Part shown: one piece after another, positions 10,469-22,500 of the stretch | Layout of the letters: every line of letters begins with the position of its first letter | Position numbering within the stretch: position 1 is the stretch's first letter | NCBI GenBank assembly: GCA_000695325.1 | Contig: AVPN01000722.1 | Span: 4,480 to 36,315 of the forward strand | Source: Pleurobrachia bachei | Lineage: Eukaryota; Ctenophora; Tentaculata; Cydippida; Pleurobrachiidae | DNA length: 31,836 nt | Direction of reading: 5' to 3' | Position numbers and translations under genes: made by a program | Notes under the pieces: model-generated | The model's input: only the letters and a program-made list of their open reading frames with translations | Told to the model about the DNA's origin: nothing | Databases searched by the model: none

Positions 10469-11534
10469 TTAGAACCCAGCATCCCCGAATCCGACTTCTC
10501 GCTGGGTATTTCTGATCTCAGATAGCAGCTCCTCATCCTTTAGGCCAACTCTCACCGCGTACTTGTATGATTGCTCTGCTTCCAACTTCCTGGTATGAGA
10601 AATTGGAAATTAGATGTGTAAATGTGGCCATGGATCGAATCGATCTGGCCCTCTTTTTAACTTGAAATTCAGTAGCACTGACACTATGATAGACGGTAGT
10701 GTCCTTGTCTGTGCACTTAAACAGAGATTTAAAAAAATGGGTCATTTCAGGAAGTTCAAGTAATTATTAATTGCGGCAATTAATGTACCTTGCAGTTTTA
10801 AGGCACACCATGGACAGATAACCCCACACCTCAGGATCTGTGTTGTTTAGAATATTCGCCTCTGCTAAGGCCTGTTCAGACTCTTTTAATTCTCCCAGTC
10901 GGTAGCACGAGATTCCAACACCTAAATATAATACCGTGTGACCCAATAAAAAGAAAGGGTACTATAAATCATACATTGGTTACGAAAGTACGAAACCACC
11001 CACTTCTTCTTCTCCTGGGAGTGTCGGGTTCGGAACCCACTTGTTTTACACACATGTCACAAAAATTAAAACCTCACCTAGCCATGTAATACAGGAAGGT
11101 GAATCTCTGCACGCCAGAAGGAACATGTTTTTAGCAGCACCGTATTGCTGAAGTTGGAGGTAGATGGATGCGAGTCTTAGACGGATTGAGTGGGTATCTG
11201 GTGCTGGTTCTTGATAGGATAGGGTTCTTTCGTAATGGTCTCTCGCTCCTGTCATCTCATTACCTGCATGTGCGTGAATAAACTTGAGAAATGGAAATCA
11301 AATGAGATGAATCTGACAAAAAATAAGCGTTCACCCTATTAGTATTTGACGACCACATACTGAAATAGGTAAGGTGATAGGTCGTTTATACTCAGATATT
11401 CGCGGTGTGGGAGTTGACTGACTAGGAACACTTACCCAGATATAGAATGTGACCAAGAAGTGCCCATGCTGCGGGGTTGGTGTGGTTTAGCACGGTAGCT
11501 TGTCTCACGTAGCTCTCCGCCTCGACTAGTTCAC
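10469..11534 (-). pseudogene. CFAP70: extra CFAP70 3'-end cassette, copy A' (four exons)
   Basis: The last four CFAP70 exons occur at 11534-11436, 11263-11078, 10921-10789 and 10589-10469 (TAA), with intact splice sites and phases. The exon upstream of these is missing: homology ends at about 11598, before the N gap. Downstream of about 11130 the sequence is nearly identical to copy A. From 11130 to 11262 it differs by 17 bases, all synonymous, and the adjoining intron (11264-11435) is largely unrelated and lacks the MITE. So this is a mosaic of two lineages, both under protein-level constraint. It may be an alternative haplotype, a gene-conversion product or an assembly chimera. Confidence 0.78.
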
Positions 11535-11713
11535 CTAGTGGGGAGATATGTGTTGCATTGTGAGAAAGAGACGAGTAGGGCAAGGGATATGAAAAGATCA
11601 GGAAATAGCGACATCCCAGGCACTTCTTGCCCCTCTGTATTCAACCCCTAACCCATGTGGGACTTGCGAGTGGTTCGCCTAGCGGCCAACAGCTGAAACC
11701 TGGGGGGGGGGGG

Positions 11714-11891
11714 NNNNNNNNNNNNNNNNNNNNNNNNNNNNNNNNNNNNNNNNNNNNNNNNNNNNNNNNNNNNNNNNNNNNNNNNNNNNNNNNNNNNNNN
11801 NNNNNNNNNNNNNNNNNNNNNNNNNNNNNNNNNNNNNNNNNNNNNNNNNNNNNNNNNNNNNNNNNNNNNNNNNNNNNNNNNNNNNNNNNNN
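11714..11891. other. assembly gap (178 N)
   Basis: Ns run from a G13 tract (11701-11713) to the GC-rich hairpin block at 11892. Both flanks are difficult sequence. The gap separates CFAP70 cassette A' from the main 3' end, so order and copy number across it are uncertain. Confidence 0.97.
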
Positions 11892-12160
11892 GCGCACCGG
11901 GCCGAAGGCCCGGTGCGGCTACGTGAGGCCGCGTAGCGAGGTTGCGCGATGTTCATGTACAGTCAGTGTGAGACAACACACACAGTGTGTGGGGATCGCA
12001 CCTGTCAGGCCAATGCTCTGACCACAGTTCTCGCGCGCTCCGCGTGCAGAAGAGAAGCGAGACGGAGAATCGGGTCAGGCCAATGCTCTGACAGGATCGC
12101 ACCAGGTGTCTATGTCATCAAGTTTTCAGGTTTGACTCAAACCTCAAACTTTGAGTCCTA
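11892..12160. repeat. composite foldback repeat, copy 3 (right part)
   Basis: The sequence from the GC-rich hairpin to the CTCAAACCTCAAACTTTGAG hairpin is nearly identical to 10007-10275. The left part is lost in the N gap. It lies about 150 bp downstream of the main CFAP70 stop codon. Confidence 0.75.
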
Positions 12161-12315
12161 GTCCTGAGAGATGAGGATTCGGCGTTTTCAGCTGTTCTAC
12201 AAACAGGCCCCAGCCCCTCTAAGTTTCTCAATCCCTCTCTTGGTTCATTAAAAACACTCTGAATGTCTGATTGTGTTACTCAACACATTTTGATTGTCTG
12301 ATTCTGAAGATCTAT

Positions 12316-13591
12316 TTAGAACCCAGCATCCCCGAATCCGACTTCTCGCTGGGTATTTCTGATCTCAGATAGCAGCTCCTCATCCTTTAGGCCAACTCTC
12401 ACCGCGTACTTGTATGATTGCTCTGCTTCCAACTTCCTGGTATGAGAAATTGGAAATTAGATGTGTAAATGTGGCCATGGATCGAATCGATCTGGCCCTC
12501 TTTTTAACTTGAAATTCAGTAGCACTGACACTATGATAGACGGTAGTGTCCTTGTCTGTGCACTTAAACAGAGATTTAAAAAAATGGGTCATTTCAGGAA
12601 GTTCAAGTAATTATTAATTGCGGCAATTAATGTACCTTGCAGTTTTAAGGCACACCATGGACAGATAACCCCAAACCTCAGGATCTGTGTTGTTTCGAAT
12701 CTTCGCCTCTGCTACGGCCTGTTCAGACTCTTTTAATTCTCCCAGTCGGTAGCACGAGATTCCAACACCTAAATGGAAGAAGCGTGGATTATGAGCAATG
12801 GTGGATAGCACTTCAAATAAATTCGCAATGCAAATGCAATGGTTACGAAACCGCCCACTTCTTCTTCTGGTCGGGTTTGGAACCCACTTACTTCACACAC
12901 ATGTCACTCAAACAAAGAAATCTCTCACCTAGCCATGTGATACAGGAAGGTGAATCTCTGCACGCCAGAAGGAACATGTTTTTAGCCGCCCCATATTGCT
13001 GAAGTTGCAGGTAGATGGATGCAAGTCTGAGTCTGATTGAGTGAGTGTCAGGGGCTGGTTCTTGGTAAGAGAGGGTTCTTTCGTAATGGTCTCTCGCCCC
13101 TGTCATCTCGTTACCTGCATGGGTGTAAACATAATTAAATGAATTAGAGATGAATGTTAAGGCACTCGTTATTTAGGTCACATGACTGGCTATCAGTCAA
13201 TCAGGGACATGTATTTCCTGATTCGGTCGGTTCATGGTAACATGTCAAACTTACCCAGATATAGAATGTGACCAAGAAGTGCCCATGCTGCGGGGTTGGT
13301 GTGGTTTAGCACGGTAGCTTGTCTCACATAGCTCTCTGCCTCGACTAGTTCACCTAATGGGGATATATACGTGTTGTACTGTGCGAAAGAGACGAGTAGG
13401 GCAAGGGATATGAAAAGATATTATAACTGGCATCGCAGGTTCTCACGTTTGGGAGGGGGGCAAAAGATGCATGAAACCTGACAGTATTTAACAGTACCTG
13501 TGGCCATGTGTAGTTTTCCCAACAGCAAGTAGTATTCTTGGGACAAGGTCTTGGGGGAGGACAACAGCTCATGGGATAGCGCACTTTCAAC
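12316..13591 (-). CDS. CFAP70: CFAP70 exons 16-20: C-terminal TPRs and stop
   Basis: Exons 13591-13498, 13353-13255, 13114-12929, 12768-12636 and 12436-12316 encode paired-helix TPR repeats. Visible signatures are AHxLL-type SHELL then [58 protein letters not shown] and [17 protein letters not shown]. The last exon ends GFGDAGF and TAA at 12318-12316, like the short conserved end of other CFAP70 proteins. This copy reads [10 protein letters not shown] where both extra cassettes read [10 protein letters not shown], so it differs from them in 3 residues of one helix. It is a mosaic: like cassette A' up to about 12660, unique to about 12910, like cassette A beyond that. Confidence 0.92.
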
Positions 13592-16500
13592 CTTGAGAGA
13601 AATGTTAGGAGGTAATTTGGAATCACAAAACATAAATATCAACTATTCTCAACAATTATCTCAACAAAATTCTTGCGTGAAAAGGAGGGACAACTTCAAA
13701 AAATCCGACTTTACTCACCAAACTGTAAGCGTGAAGACTGAGAAGCTTATCCCCGCTGGCAAGGAAAATGGAGCTGCCCTCCTCTTTATAGTGCTTGTTA
13801 GCTTCAATAAAGGCCATCTCCGCACCTAGCGGGGGATGCATTCAGCCTTAGTTTACATTTTAGTTTAAATTTTAGTTTAACTTTTAGTTTGAAACATTTT
13901 AATATTAGACATTGGTATTATACCATGGTTTTGTTATGTTCAGGGGCACGCATTGGTGACATAGACACCTGGTGGGGATCGCACCAGGTGTCTATGTCAC
14001 CAAGGGCGCGCGAACTGTAGTCAGAACCTGGAAACCATGGTTTAGATCATCAAAGATCAAGCCTTTTATCATCTTGCTTATCTATGCCATTGTATTTGTA
14101 AATCTAATGCCCTTTAGTGTCACTCTCACCAATGTCGTTGTCACGAGAATCGTAAAACAGTCCCAGTACGGTCCACGCGAGGTAATTAGTGGGATCTACA
14201 CACGTTGCATCCTCAAAGAAAGTCTCTGAAGTAATGAGTAATTAATTAGATGGTTAATTAGTAATTAACTAGAGTCAATCAGTTGAAAAATCATCAGTAT
14301 ATTTTTAATACAACTGTCATTTGGTATGTATTATGGGATTATGTAGGAACCGACCGACACAAGTAAACAACTAATCAGAACTCGTTATTTACGTCACGTG
14401 ACTGGTTATCAGCCAACCAGTGACCTGATTCGGTCGGTTCCTGGTATTATTGTACCTGCGACGTCGTGTCGTTCCTCCAGAAGACAAACTAGACCATACA
14501 TGAGAAGTCCCATAACACATTTCTGGTCAATTGCCAGACACTCTCTGAAAAGTTGATTGTGTTATTCAACAAGATAAATATAAGGATTCTGATGTTTTTG
14601 GTAGCGTTTTGGAGCGGGCGATAAAGATGGAAATTTGCTTGTATGTAATGTATGTAATGCATAAAAAAGGTCGAGCGAGGCAATCATTTGTATCGTACTG
14701 GAAGTTAAATCCCTACCTAAAGCACTCTCCAGCCTTGGATACATTTCCCACAAGAAGGGAGAAGGATCCATAATCAAACCATGATTCACTGCTTCCTTGA
14801 TCCATCGCTAACCTTTCCTGAAAATATAATCATTCGTAATCATACATAATGATCTCCTAGAATTTAGTTTCAAAATACACACTGAAACAAACGCTGTTCC
14901 GAAGTTTGGCGTGCCGAGCTGAGCACAGTATTTAAAACAAGTAAGCTTGAAACAACACTTTGCATTGTTCGATCTTCCTCCCCAAAACAACACCATTCAA
15001 AGGTTAACTTGCTAAATAAAGTCAAACTATAATGTACCTGGTAGTAACGAGCAGCCAGTTCATAATTCTGGTTCAGTTCTGCTTCCCTCGCGAAATGAAT
15101 GAGAGACTTGCTGTCAAGGGGCGAGGGGAGGGGCGTGGTACTGGTCTGCAGTGAGAACACTCCGGATACTCCCTTGTGCATCTCTCGGATCAGGAACACA
15201 TACCTGGTATTGGGGGGTGTAATAATTAATTAACTAATTAATCGAGGGTAATTAATAAGATGGTATAGTTATCAATTTATCAAAAACATGGGAAACAACA
15301 CAGTCCCTTTTTATGGAACTTGTATTAGTGAAACATTCCCCAGTCCCCACCCTAGATTAATTATTCGAGCATTTGGTCGAGTCATAATGTCCACGTGTGG
15401 TTGGGCCTCAGTTTAATCAGAAACTTTAAAACAAAGAATTTTCGTCATAATAAACTTACAATTCGCTAAGGAACTGCTGTAGCTCCTCATTCGTCTTAAA
15501 AGCGGAAGTTTTAAAGAATTTCTCTCTCACGATCTTAACCACACTCTGCTTCAGCTGCTCCTTGAAGGCAAAATACTTCCCGCTGGAGTTGAGATCAAAT
15601 ACCAGGGCACGTTTCCTTCCCTCTGTGACGTCAGGGGTAGTCGTGACGTCATTTGATGTACCGAACCGCTGGGAGAGAGGTGAGGGTTATAGCCAGGAAC
15701 CGACTTAATCAGGAAATACTGGTCCCTGATTGGCTGATAAACAGTCACGTGACCTAAATAGCATTCATTGGATTTATGGAACCATATTGTTACTTTGTGA
15801 GGGGCACCAAACAGAGTCTAGCTAGGCAATGCAAGGTAGTACCTGAGAACATGCTATGGGAACAGGGGAAATCTCTATTATAATACCTGTCTGTATTCAG
15901 CCAAGATAAGATTGGCAACATCCACGATCTGGAGTGAGTGAGTGAGTGAGTGAGTGAGTGAGTGAGTGAGTGAGTGAGTGAGTGAGTGAGTGAGTGAGTG
16001 AGTGAGTGAGTGAGTGAGTGAGTGAGTGAGTGAGTGAGTGAGTGAGTGAGTGAGTGAGTGAGTGAGTGAGTGAGTGAGTGAGTGAGTGAGTGAGTGAGTG
16101 AGTGAGTGAGTGAGTGAGTGAGTGAGTGAGTGAGTGAGTGAGTGAGTGAGTGAGTGAGTGAGTGAGTGAGTGAGTGAGTGAGTGAGTGAGTGAGTGAGTG
16201 AGTGAGTGAGTGAGTGAGTGAGTGAGTGAGTGAGTGAGTGAGTGAGTGAGTGAGTGAGTGAGTGAGTGAGTGAGTGAGTGAGTGAGTGAGTGAGTGAGTG
16301 AGTGAGTGAGTGAGTGAGTGAGTGAGTGAGTGAGTGAGTGAGTGAGTGAGTGAGTGAGTGAGTGAGTGAGTGAGTGAGTGAGTGAGTGAGTGAGTGAGTG
16401 AGTGAGTGAGTGAGTGAGTGAGTGAGTGAGTGAGTGAGTGAGTGAGTGAGTGAGTGAGTGAGTGAGTGAGTGAGTGAGTGAGTGAGTGAGTGAGTGAGTG

Positions 16501-19500
16501 AGTGAGTGAGTGAGTGAGTGAGTGAGTGAGTGAGTGAGTGAGTGAGTGAGTGAGTGAGTGAGTGAGTGAGTGAGTGAGTGAGTGAGTGAGTGAGTGAGTG
16601 AGTGAGTGAGTGAGTGAGTGAGTGAGTGAGTGAGTGAGTGAGTGAGTGAGTGAGTGAGTGAGTGAGTGAGTGAGTGAGTGAGTGAGTGAGTGAGTGAGTG
16701 AGTGAGTGAGTGAGTGAGTGAGTGAGTGAGTGAGTGAGTGAGTGAGTGAGTGAGTGAGTGAGTGAGTGAGTGAGTGAGTGAGTGAGTGAGTGAGTGAGTG
16801 AGTGAGTGAGTGAGTGAGTGAGTGAGTGAGTGAGTGAGTGAGTGAGTGAGTGAGTGAGTGAGTGAGTGAGTGAGTGAGTGAGTGAGTGAGTGAGTGAGTG
16901 AGTGAGTGAGTGAGTGAGTGAGTGAGTGAGTGAGTGAGTGAGTGAGTGAGTGAGTGAGTGAGTGAGTGAGTGAGTGAGTGAGTGAGTGAGTGAGTGAGTG
17001 AGTGAGTGAGTGAGTGAGTGAGTGAGTGAGTGAGTGAGTGAGTGAGTGAGTGAGTGAGTGAGTGAGTGAGTGAGTGAGTGAGTGAGTGAGTGAGTGAGTG
17101 AGTGAGTGAGTGAGTGAGTGAGTGAGTGAGTGAGTGAGTGAGTGAGTGAGTGAGTGAGTGAGTGAGTGAGTGAGTGAGTGAGTGAGTGAGTGAGTGAGTG
17201 AGTGAGTGAGTGAGTGAGTGAGTGAGTGAGTGAGTGAGTGAGTGAGTGAGTGAGTGAGTGAGTGAGTGAGTGAGTGAGTGAGTGAGTGAGTGAGTGAGTG
17301 AGTGAGTGAGTGAGTGAGTGAGTGAGTGAGTGAGTGAGTGAGTGAGTGAGTGAGTGAGTGAGTGAGTGAGTGAGTGAGTGAGTGAGTGAGTGAGTGAGTG
17401 AGTGAGTGAGTGAGTGAGTGAGTGAGTGAGTGAGTGAGTGAGTGAGTGAGTGAGTGAGTGAGTGAGTGAGTGAGTGAGTGAGTGAGTGAGTGAGTGAGTG
17501 AGTGAGTGAGTGAGTGAGTGAGTGAGTGAGTGAGTGAGTGAGTGAGTGAGTGAGTGAGTGAGTGAGTGAGTGAGTGAGTGAGTGAGTGAGTGAGTGAGTG
17601 AGTGAGTGAGTGAGTGAGTGAGTGAGTGAGTGAGTGAGTGAGTGAGTGAGTGAGTGAGTGAGTGAGTGAGTGAGTGAGTGAGTGAGTGAGTGAGTGAGTG
17701 AGTGAGTGAGTGAGTGAGTGAGTGAGTGAGTGAGTGAGTGAGTGAGTGAGTGAGTGAGTGAGTGAGTGAGTGAGTGAGTGAGTGAGTGAGTGAGTGAGTG
17801 AGTGAGTGAGTGAGTGAGTGAGTGAGTGAGTGAGTGAGTGAGTGAGTGAGTGAGTGAGTGAGTGAGTGAGTGAGTGAGTGAGTGAGTGAGTGAGTGAGTG
17901 AGTGAGTGAGTGAGTGAGTGAGTGAGTGAGTGAGTGAGTGAGTGAGTGAGTGAGTGAGTGAGTGAGTGAGTGAGTGAGTGAGTGAGTGAGTGAGTGAGTG
18001 AGTGAGTGAGTGAGTGAGTGAGTGAGTGAGTGAGTGAGTGAGTGAGTGAGTGAGTGAGTGAGTGAGTGAGTGAGTGAGTGAGTGAGTGAGTGAGTGAGTG
18101 AGTGAGTGAGTGAGTGAGTGAGTGAGTGAGTGAGTGAGTGAGTGAGTGAGTGAGTGAGTGAGTGAGTGAGTGAGTGAGTGAGTGAGTGAGTGAGTGAGTG
18201 AGTGAGTGAGTGAGTGAATACAGATGTGTATATCGATGTGATGGTGATGATAACAGTTATTGGAGTGATGCCAGTGGTGACAGGTGATGATAACTTGTTG
18301 AGTAACAAGGTGATACCAGGATCCAGTGTGTGGTAACGCTGTTGTGATGCTAACAGGATCCAGTGCAGTGTGTGGTAATACTGCTGTGATGCTGCCAATT
18401 ATCTAAACTCCCCAGTACCTTTGCGTGTTTTTTGGCGCTACCACCGCCCCTCCTGCTACCTCCACTGCTAACCCTCTGAGCTTGACCGTCCTCTCCACTT
18501 GCTGTGCCACTTCGTACTGACCGCTTTGTCTGCCAGGGTGCCTTAGGTGTCAGAACTGAGTATAGTCTGATAACATACAAGTTGTCTGTCTGTCTGTCTG
18601 TCTGTCTATCTGTCTGTCTGTTTGTCTGTCTCCATCTGTCTGTCTCTCTCTCTCTCTTCCCCCCCCCATACTAACCCTTTCGAGAACCTCACTTTCAATG
18701 TACGGGTGAACTAGGGCAGCACACTTGACACGAGTAACACCTGTAAAACATTCCATAAGCACAAACACAGGATCATTTCGGTACTGAACTACCAACCGAA
18801 ATATGAACTCCACCATGCCCCTTGCTCGACAGTCGACCCCCTACCACACTATAGGAATTGAACAATACCTGGGTATAGAAGAGGGGCTAGGTTGATCCAA
18901 GCAACTCCGTGACATGAAATTGAACTATCGTCCTCTTTTCCTTTCTTCGCACCCGAGGACAGACTCGATCTGAAAATCTGAGGAAAATGTGGATTTGATA
19001 TTTGATAAAGCAATTTTGGGAAACAAGAAAAAGAAAATATAGAGACATGCTAATTCTCACCTCTAAAGGCCAGGTGCGGCACTTAGCAATTCTGTCCTGA
19101 AGTGTATCTGTGGCTGATTGGAGCAGGAACAGAATACGTTCGGTGTTCCATGTCACACGAACTTTGTCCGACTCCGCCTCTTTTCGGAAACTGTGGTGCT
19201 GAAAAGTGAGATGGCGTTATAGATTGAAATCAACCAAGCAATCGGGTGAAACCCCCATCCTGCAGCTGCGGCGGTCATATGGTTGCTCATGACAACAGCG
19301 CTAAATCACATGCGCGCAATTCTCAAATGTTGACATAATATCAAATTGAACTCGCGCGCTCCGTTTACAAACACTTTACCACTGCACCGTTACGATTGGG
19401 GCAATACTTAGTAGTTAGTAGTTAGTAGTACTTAGTAGTTAGTAGGATTTTATTATGCTTACAAGTTGTACTAATTCCTGAAAACTTATAACACGAGACC

Positions 19501-22500
19501 AAAGGTCCGAGAATTATAAGTACAATAACAATAATGATCCGAGACCACAGGCCGAGGCAGATTCTTGTACCTTAGTGCACACGAGCCTGCGAGTGCCACT
19601 AATTGTTACTACCTCACGAGCCTGCGAGTGATTTGGTAACGAAATAACCCCTTGCCAGTAGTGCGACTGAAAGAAAACTTTTAGTGCGTAACATTAGAAC
19701 GAATTCATGATAAGGTAGCAGGCATGAGTCATGAGAGAAATCTTTTCTTTTCATAGCGGCTGAAAAGTAAAATTTATTCCAACACAATAGCAAGAAAAAT
19801 ATATAAATTCAAGAACATATTTCAAAGGCATTGTTCATATATATGCACACTACAAATCGCAACGCGTATCTTTTCATTTATATTTTAATAATAAGTTCAT
19901 GCGTTGCCTCGCTACATGACATTTGTCTCATGATAGTTTAATTGACGCACCAACCACGTACTTGCCTTGCTCGAACCCGTTTTCCGTGCCCCGCTAGAAC
20001 CTTTATAACATGACTTACCACTTGGCAATTCATTTCTTCTTTGAATGAATCATTAAAAAAAATCTACACAATCGTCCACAACTGATTTTACAGTATGCTG
20101 ATCATCACTGGTCTACTGTTTGGGCTTTGTGGCACGTATTTTGTACCAGAGAACTGTCGGATCAAGGCAGATAGGGGATTCCTCAAAAAGAAGTGCGACC
20201 CAGCTGGAGTTTCTGGTGTTTCTGAAGTGTACAACTTGTATCAATGTCATAACTCAGAAAACTACTACTACTCCATAGTTTCCATTTCCTACCGTTCCGA
20301 AACTTGGTATCTCAATTCAACCTGTCCTAACGACCGGATCTCCTATGATTTGTGTGGGTACCTGGACACTGATCTCTCGACTGTTGGAGGTGTGGGTCCG
20401 ATATGTGGTATATTCGGTTGTTCAAAACCAGTGCTGGTTCAACCCCGACTAGTCAGCGATATGTGCTCCTTTAACAGCTTTACATGTCAAAATATTCAAT
20501 CTGTCATCTCGGAAGAGTATTGCCAGAAGAAGGGGGTCTATAAATGTGATGGGGTATGCAATTCAGTCAATTGTCGCGACGAAGAATACTGTAACGGGTA
20601 CACCTACGGGATGAAGTGTGGTGTAACGCACAAAACCCCCACCGATATTTGTTTCTTTGTGTGGCCATGGGTCTGCAGATCAGGACGGGAACATGTGGTA
20701 AATACTTCAGCAGCAAACAGATGTAATGATAGAGAGGATGGTACAAATAACTGCCCAAGTTTGCTGTGGAAGACCATGGGAGAGGATAGAGAGGTCCCTC
20801 TTTTCAACTTTACCCGGTGTAGTACTATCATGTGGAGTGCTGAAATGGGGTATATCATATCTCCGGAGTATGTGCGGGAGAGATACAGTTACTATCCCGT
20901 ATGCACCAACTTCATGGATCAAACGAACTGCAGTGACCCAGACAGGGTTGCCCTTTACTGTCCCATCAATGGTTACAATTCGAGCGTTGCAAATTTAATG
21001 GTGTGCGGAGAACTCCAGGAAAGCTTGTGTGATGATGGTCTTGATACGCTATGCGTCCAACCATCAAAGCAGTGCCGAATCCACAAACACCAGCTGTGCG
21101 ATCTAAAATCGGACTGTGCCCGTTCAGTTGATGAAAGGCAGTGTGATAGCGTCACTGCTAAAGGGTGCCGGAGAAAGTTGAGACCGGAGGAAGGGGTCAC
21201 TTCAATACCCATAGCATGGCTGATGGACGGTGTAGTGGACTGTGTGGATGGAGAAGATGTAGACAGTCTGCGTGTTCGGGCCCTGTGAAAGAGCTGACAG
21301 ACAAAGAACATGTCAAGATTTGTCCTTACTTGTTGCTTTCTTCCTCGAACTTGTCCTGTAGATCATGTAATTCATTCTGCAGGGACCTCTCCGTCTCCCG
21401 TAGTCTTCCCTCGGCACTTTGTAGTTGCTGCTCTAACGTTTCAGTCGTCGAACCAAGCTGCAAAGAAAGGGGTCGGAAATGAGTGACTTCGTAACCACAA
21501 AGAGAGAGGGGGTTTTAGAAAATATCAAGATCCTGGAGCTCAAGAATCTTGATGTTTTGGAGCACGCTGCCTTCAAAGAGAGGGGGATCAATTGCTCCTG
21601 GAGCTGCTCCAGATCTTGCACTGGTCCTGGAGCACGCTGCCTGTGAATATCCCCCGCGCGCGCGCAACACTCGAGCGTTACAGTGTGTTCTTTCAATAGT
21701 TGGGCGGTCCGCGCGTTACGGCAGTTCCACGCTGTAGGGGGTGCCTGTTGCTGCAGTGCCCTGTTGTATCGATCAGGGAGTTGGCATGGAGTGAGGGAGA
21801 GCAGTGTTTAGGGTTTTGGTTTGGTTTGGGTCACTCATCTGGGACTATAAACAGTCACACAGCCAAGTCTCGCCGAACAGGCGAGACAGCATAGTGCACA
21901 TCCTTTCGGAATCACCACCAGATCGTCTTCTGTCTGTCGTCGGTAAAATAATATGGAATAATACTTCTAAATCATATAACTAAAAACTTCTCAGTCACTC
22001 AGCAACATTGGAATAATACCAATAAAATTCTTAGGGGTAATCAATAATAAGATACACAATGAATGGTGACATAAAAACATTAACAAATTATCAATGAACG
22101 GATATGGAATGAAATTGAAAACATTGAATCAGTTAATGGATTGTGATAATCTTGAAACAAGAAAATTTTGTGAGCGAGTACATTTGATAAGCTGAGAGTT
22201 TGACGGCCAATTTTGCCGAGGCAGATTCTTGTACCTTAGTGCACACGAGCCTGCGAGTGCCACTAATTGTTACTACCTCACGAGCCTGCGAGTGATTTGG
22301 TAACGAAATAACCCCTTGCCAGTAGTGCGACTGAAAGAAAACTTTTAGTGCGTAACATTAGAACGAATTCATGATAAGGTAGCAGGCATGAGTCATGAAA
22401 GAAATCTTTTCTTTTCATAGCGGTTGAAAAGTAAAATTTATTCCAACACAATAGCAAGAAAAATATATAAATTCAAGAACATATTTCAAAGGCATTGTTC

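Noticed and set aside
15897-18398. 833-residue Ser-Leu-Thr-His repeat frame on the minus strand
   Set aside because: CTCA repeats contain no stop in any of the three frames, so the frame is automatic. The region is a satellite in a CFAP70 intron.
21165-21482. 105-residue plus-strand frame after the truncated GPCR
   Set aside because: It is a shadow of the GPCR in another frame plus the antisense of the coiled-coil exon.
21868-21889. GTCTCGCC…GGCGAGAC hairpin as a tRNA or small RNA gene
   Set aside because: It is a single 8-bp stem. No cloverleaf, and no A/B box or other small-RNA signature, was found.
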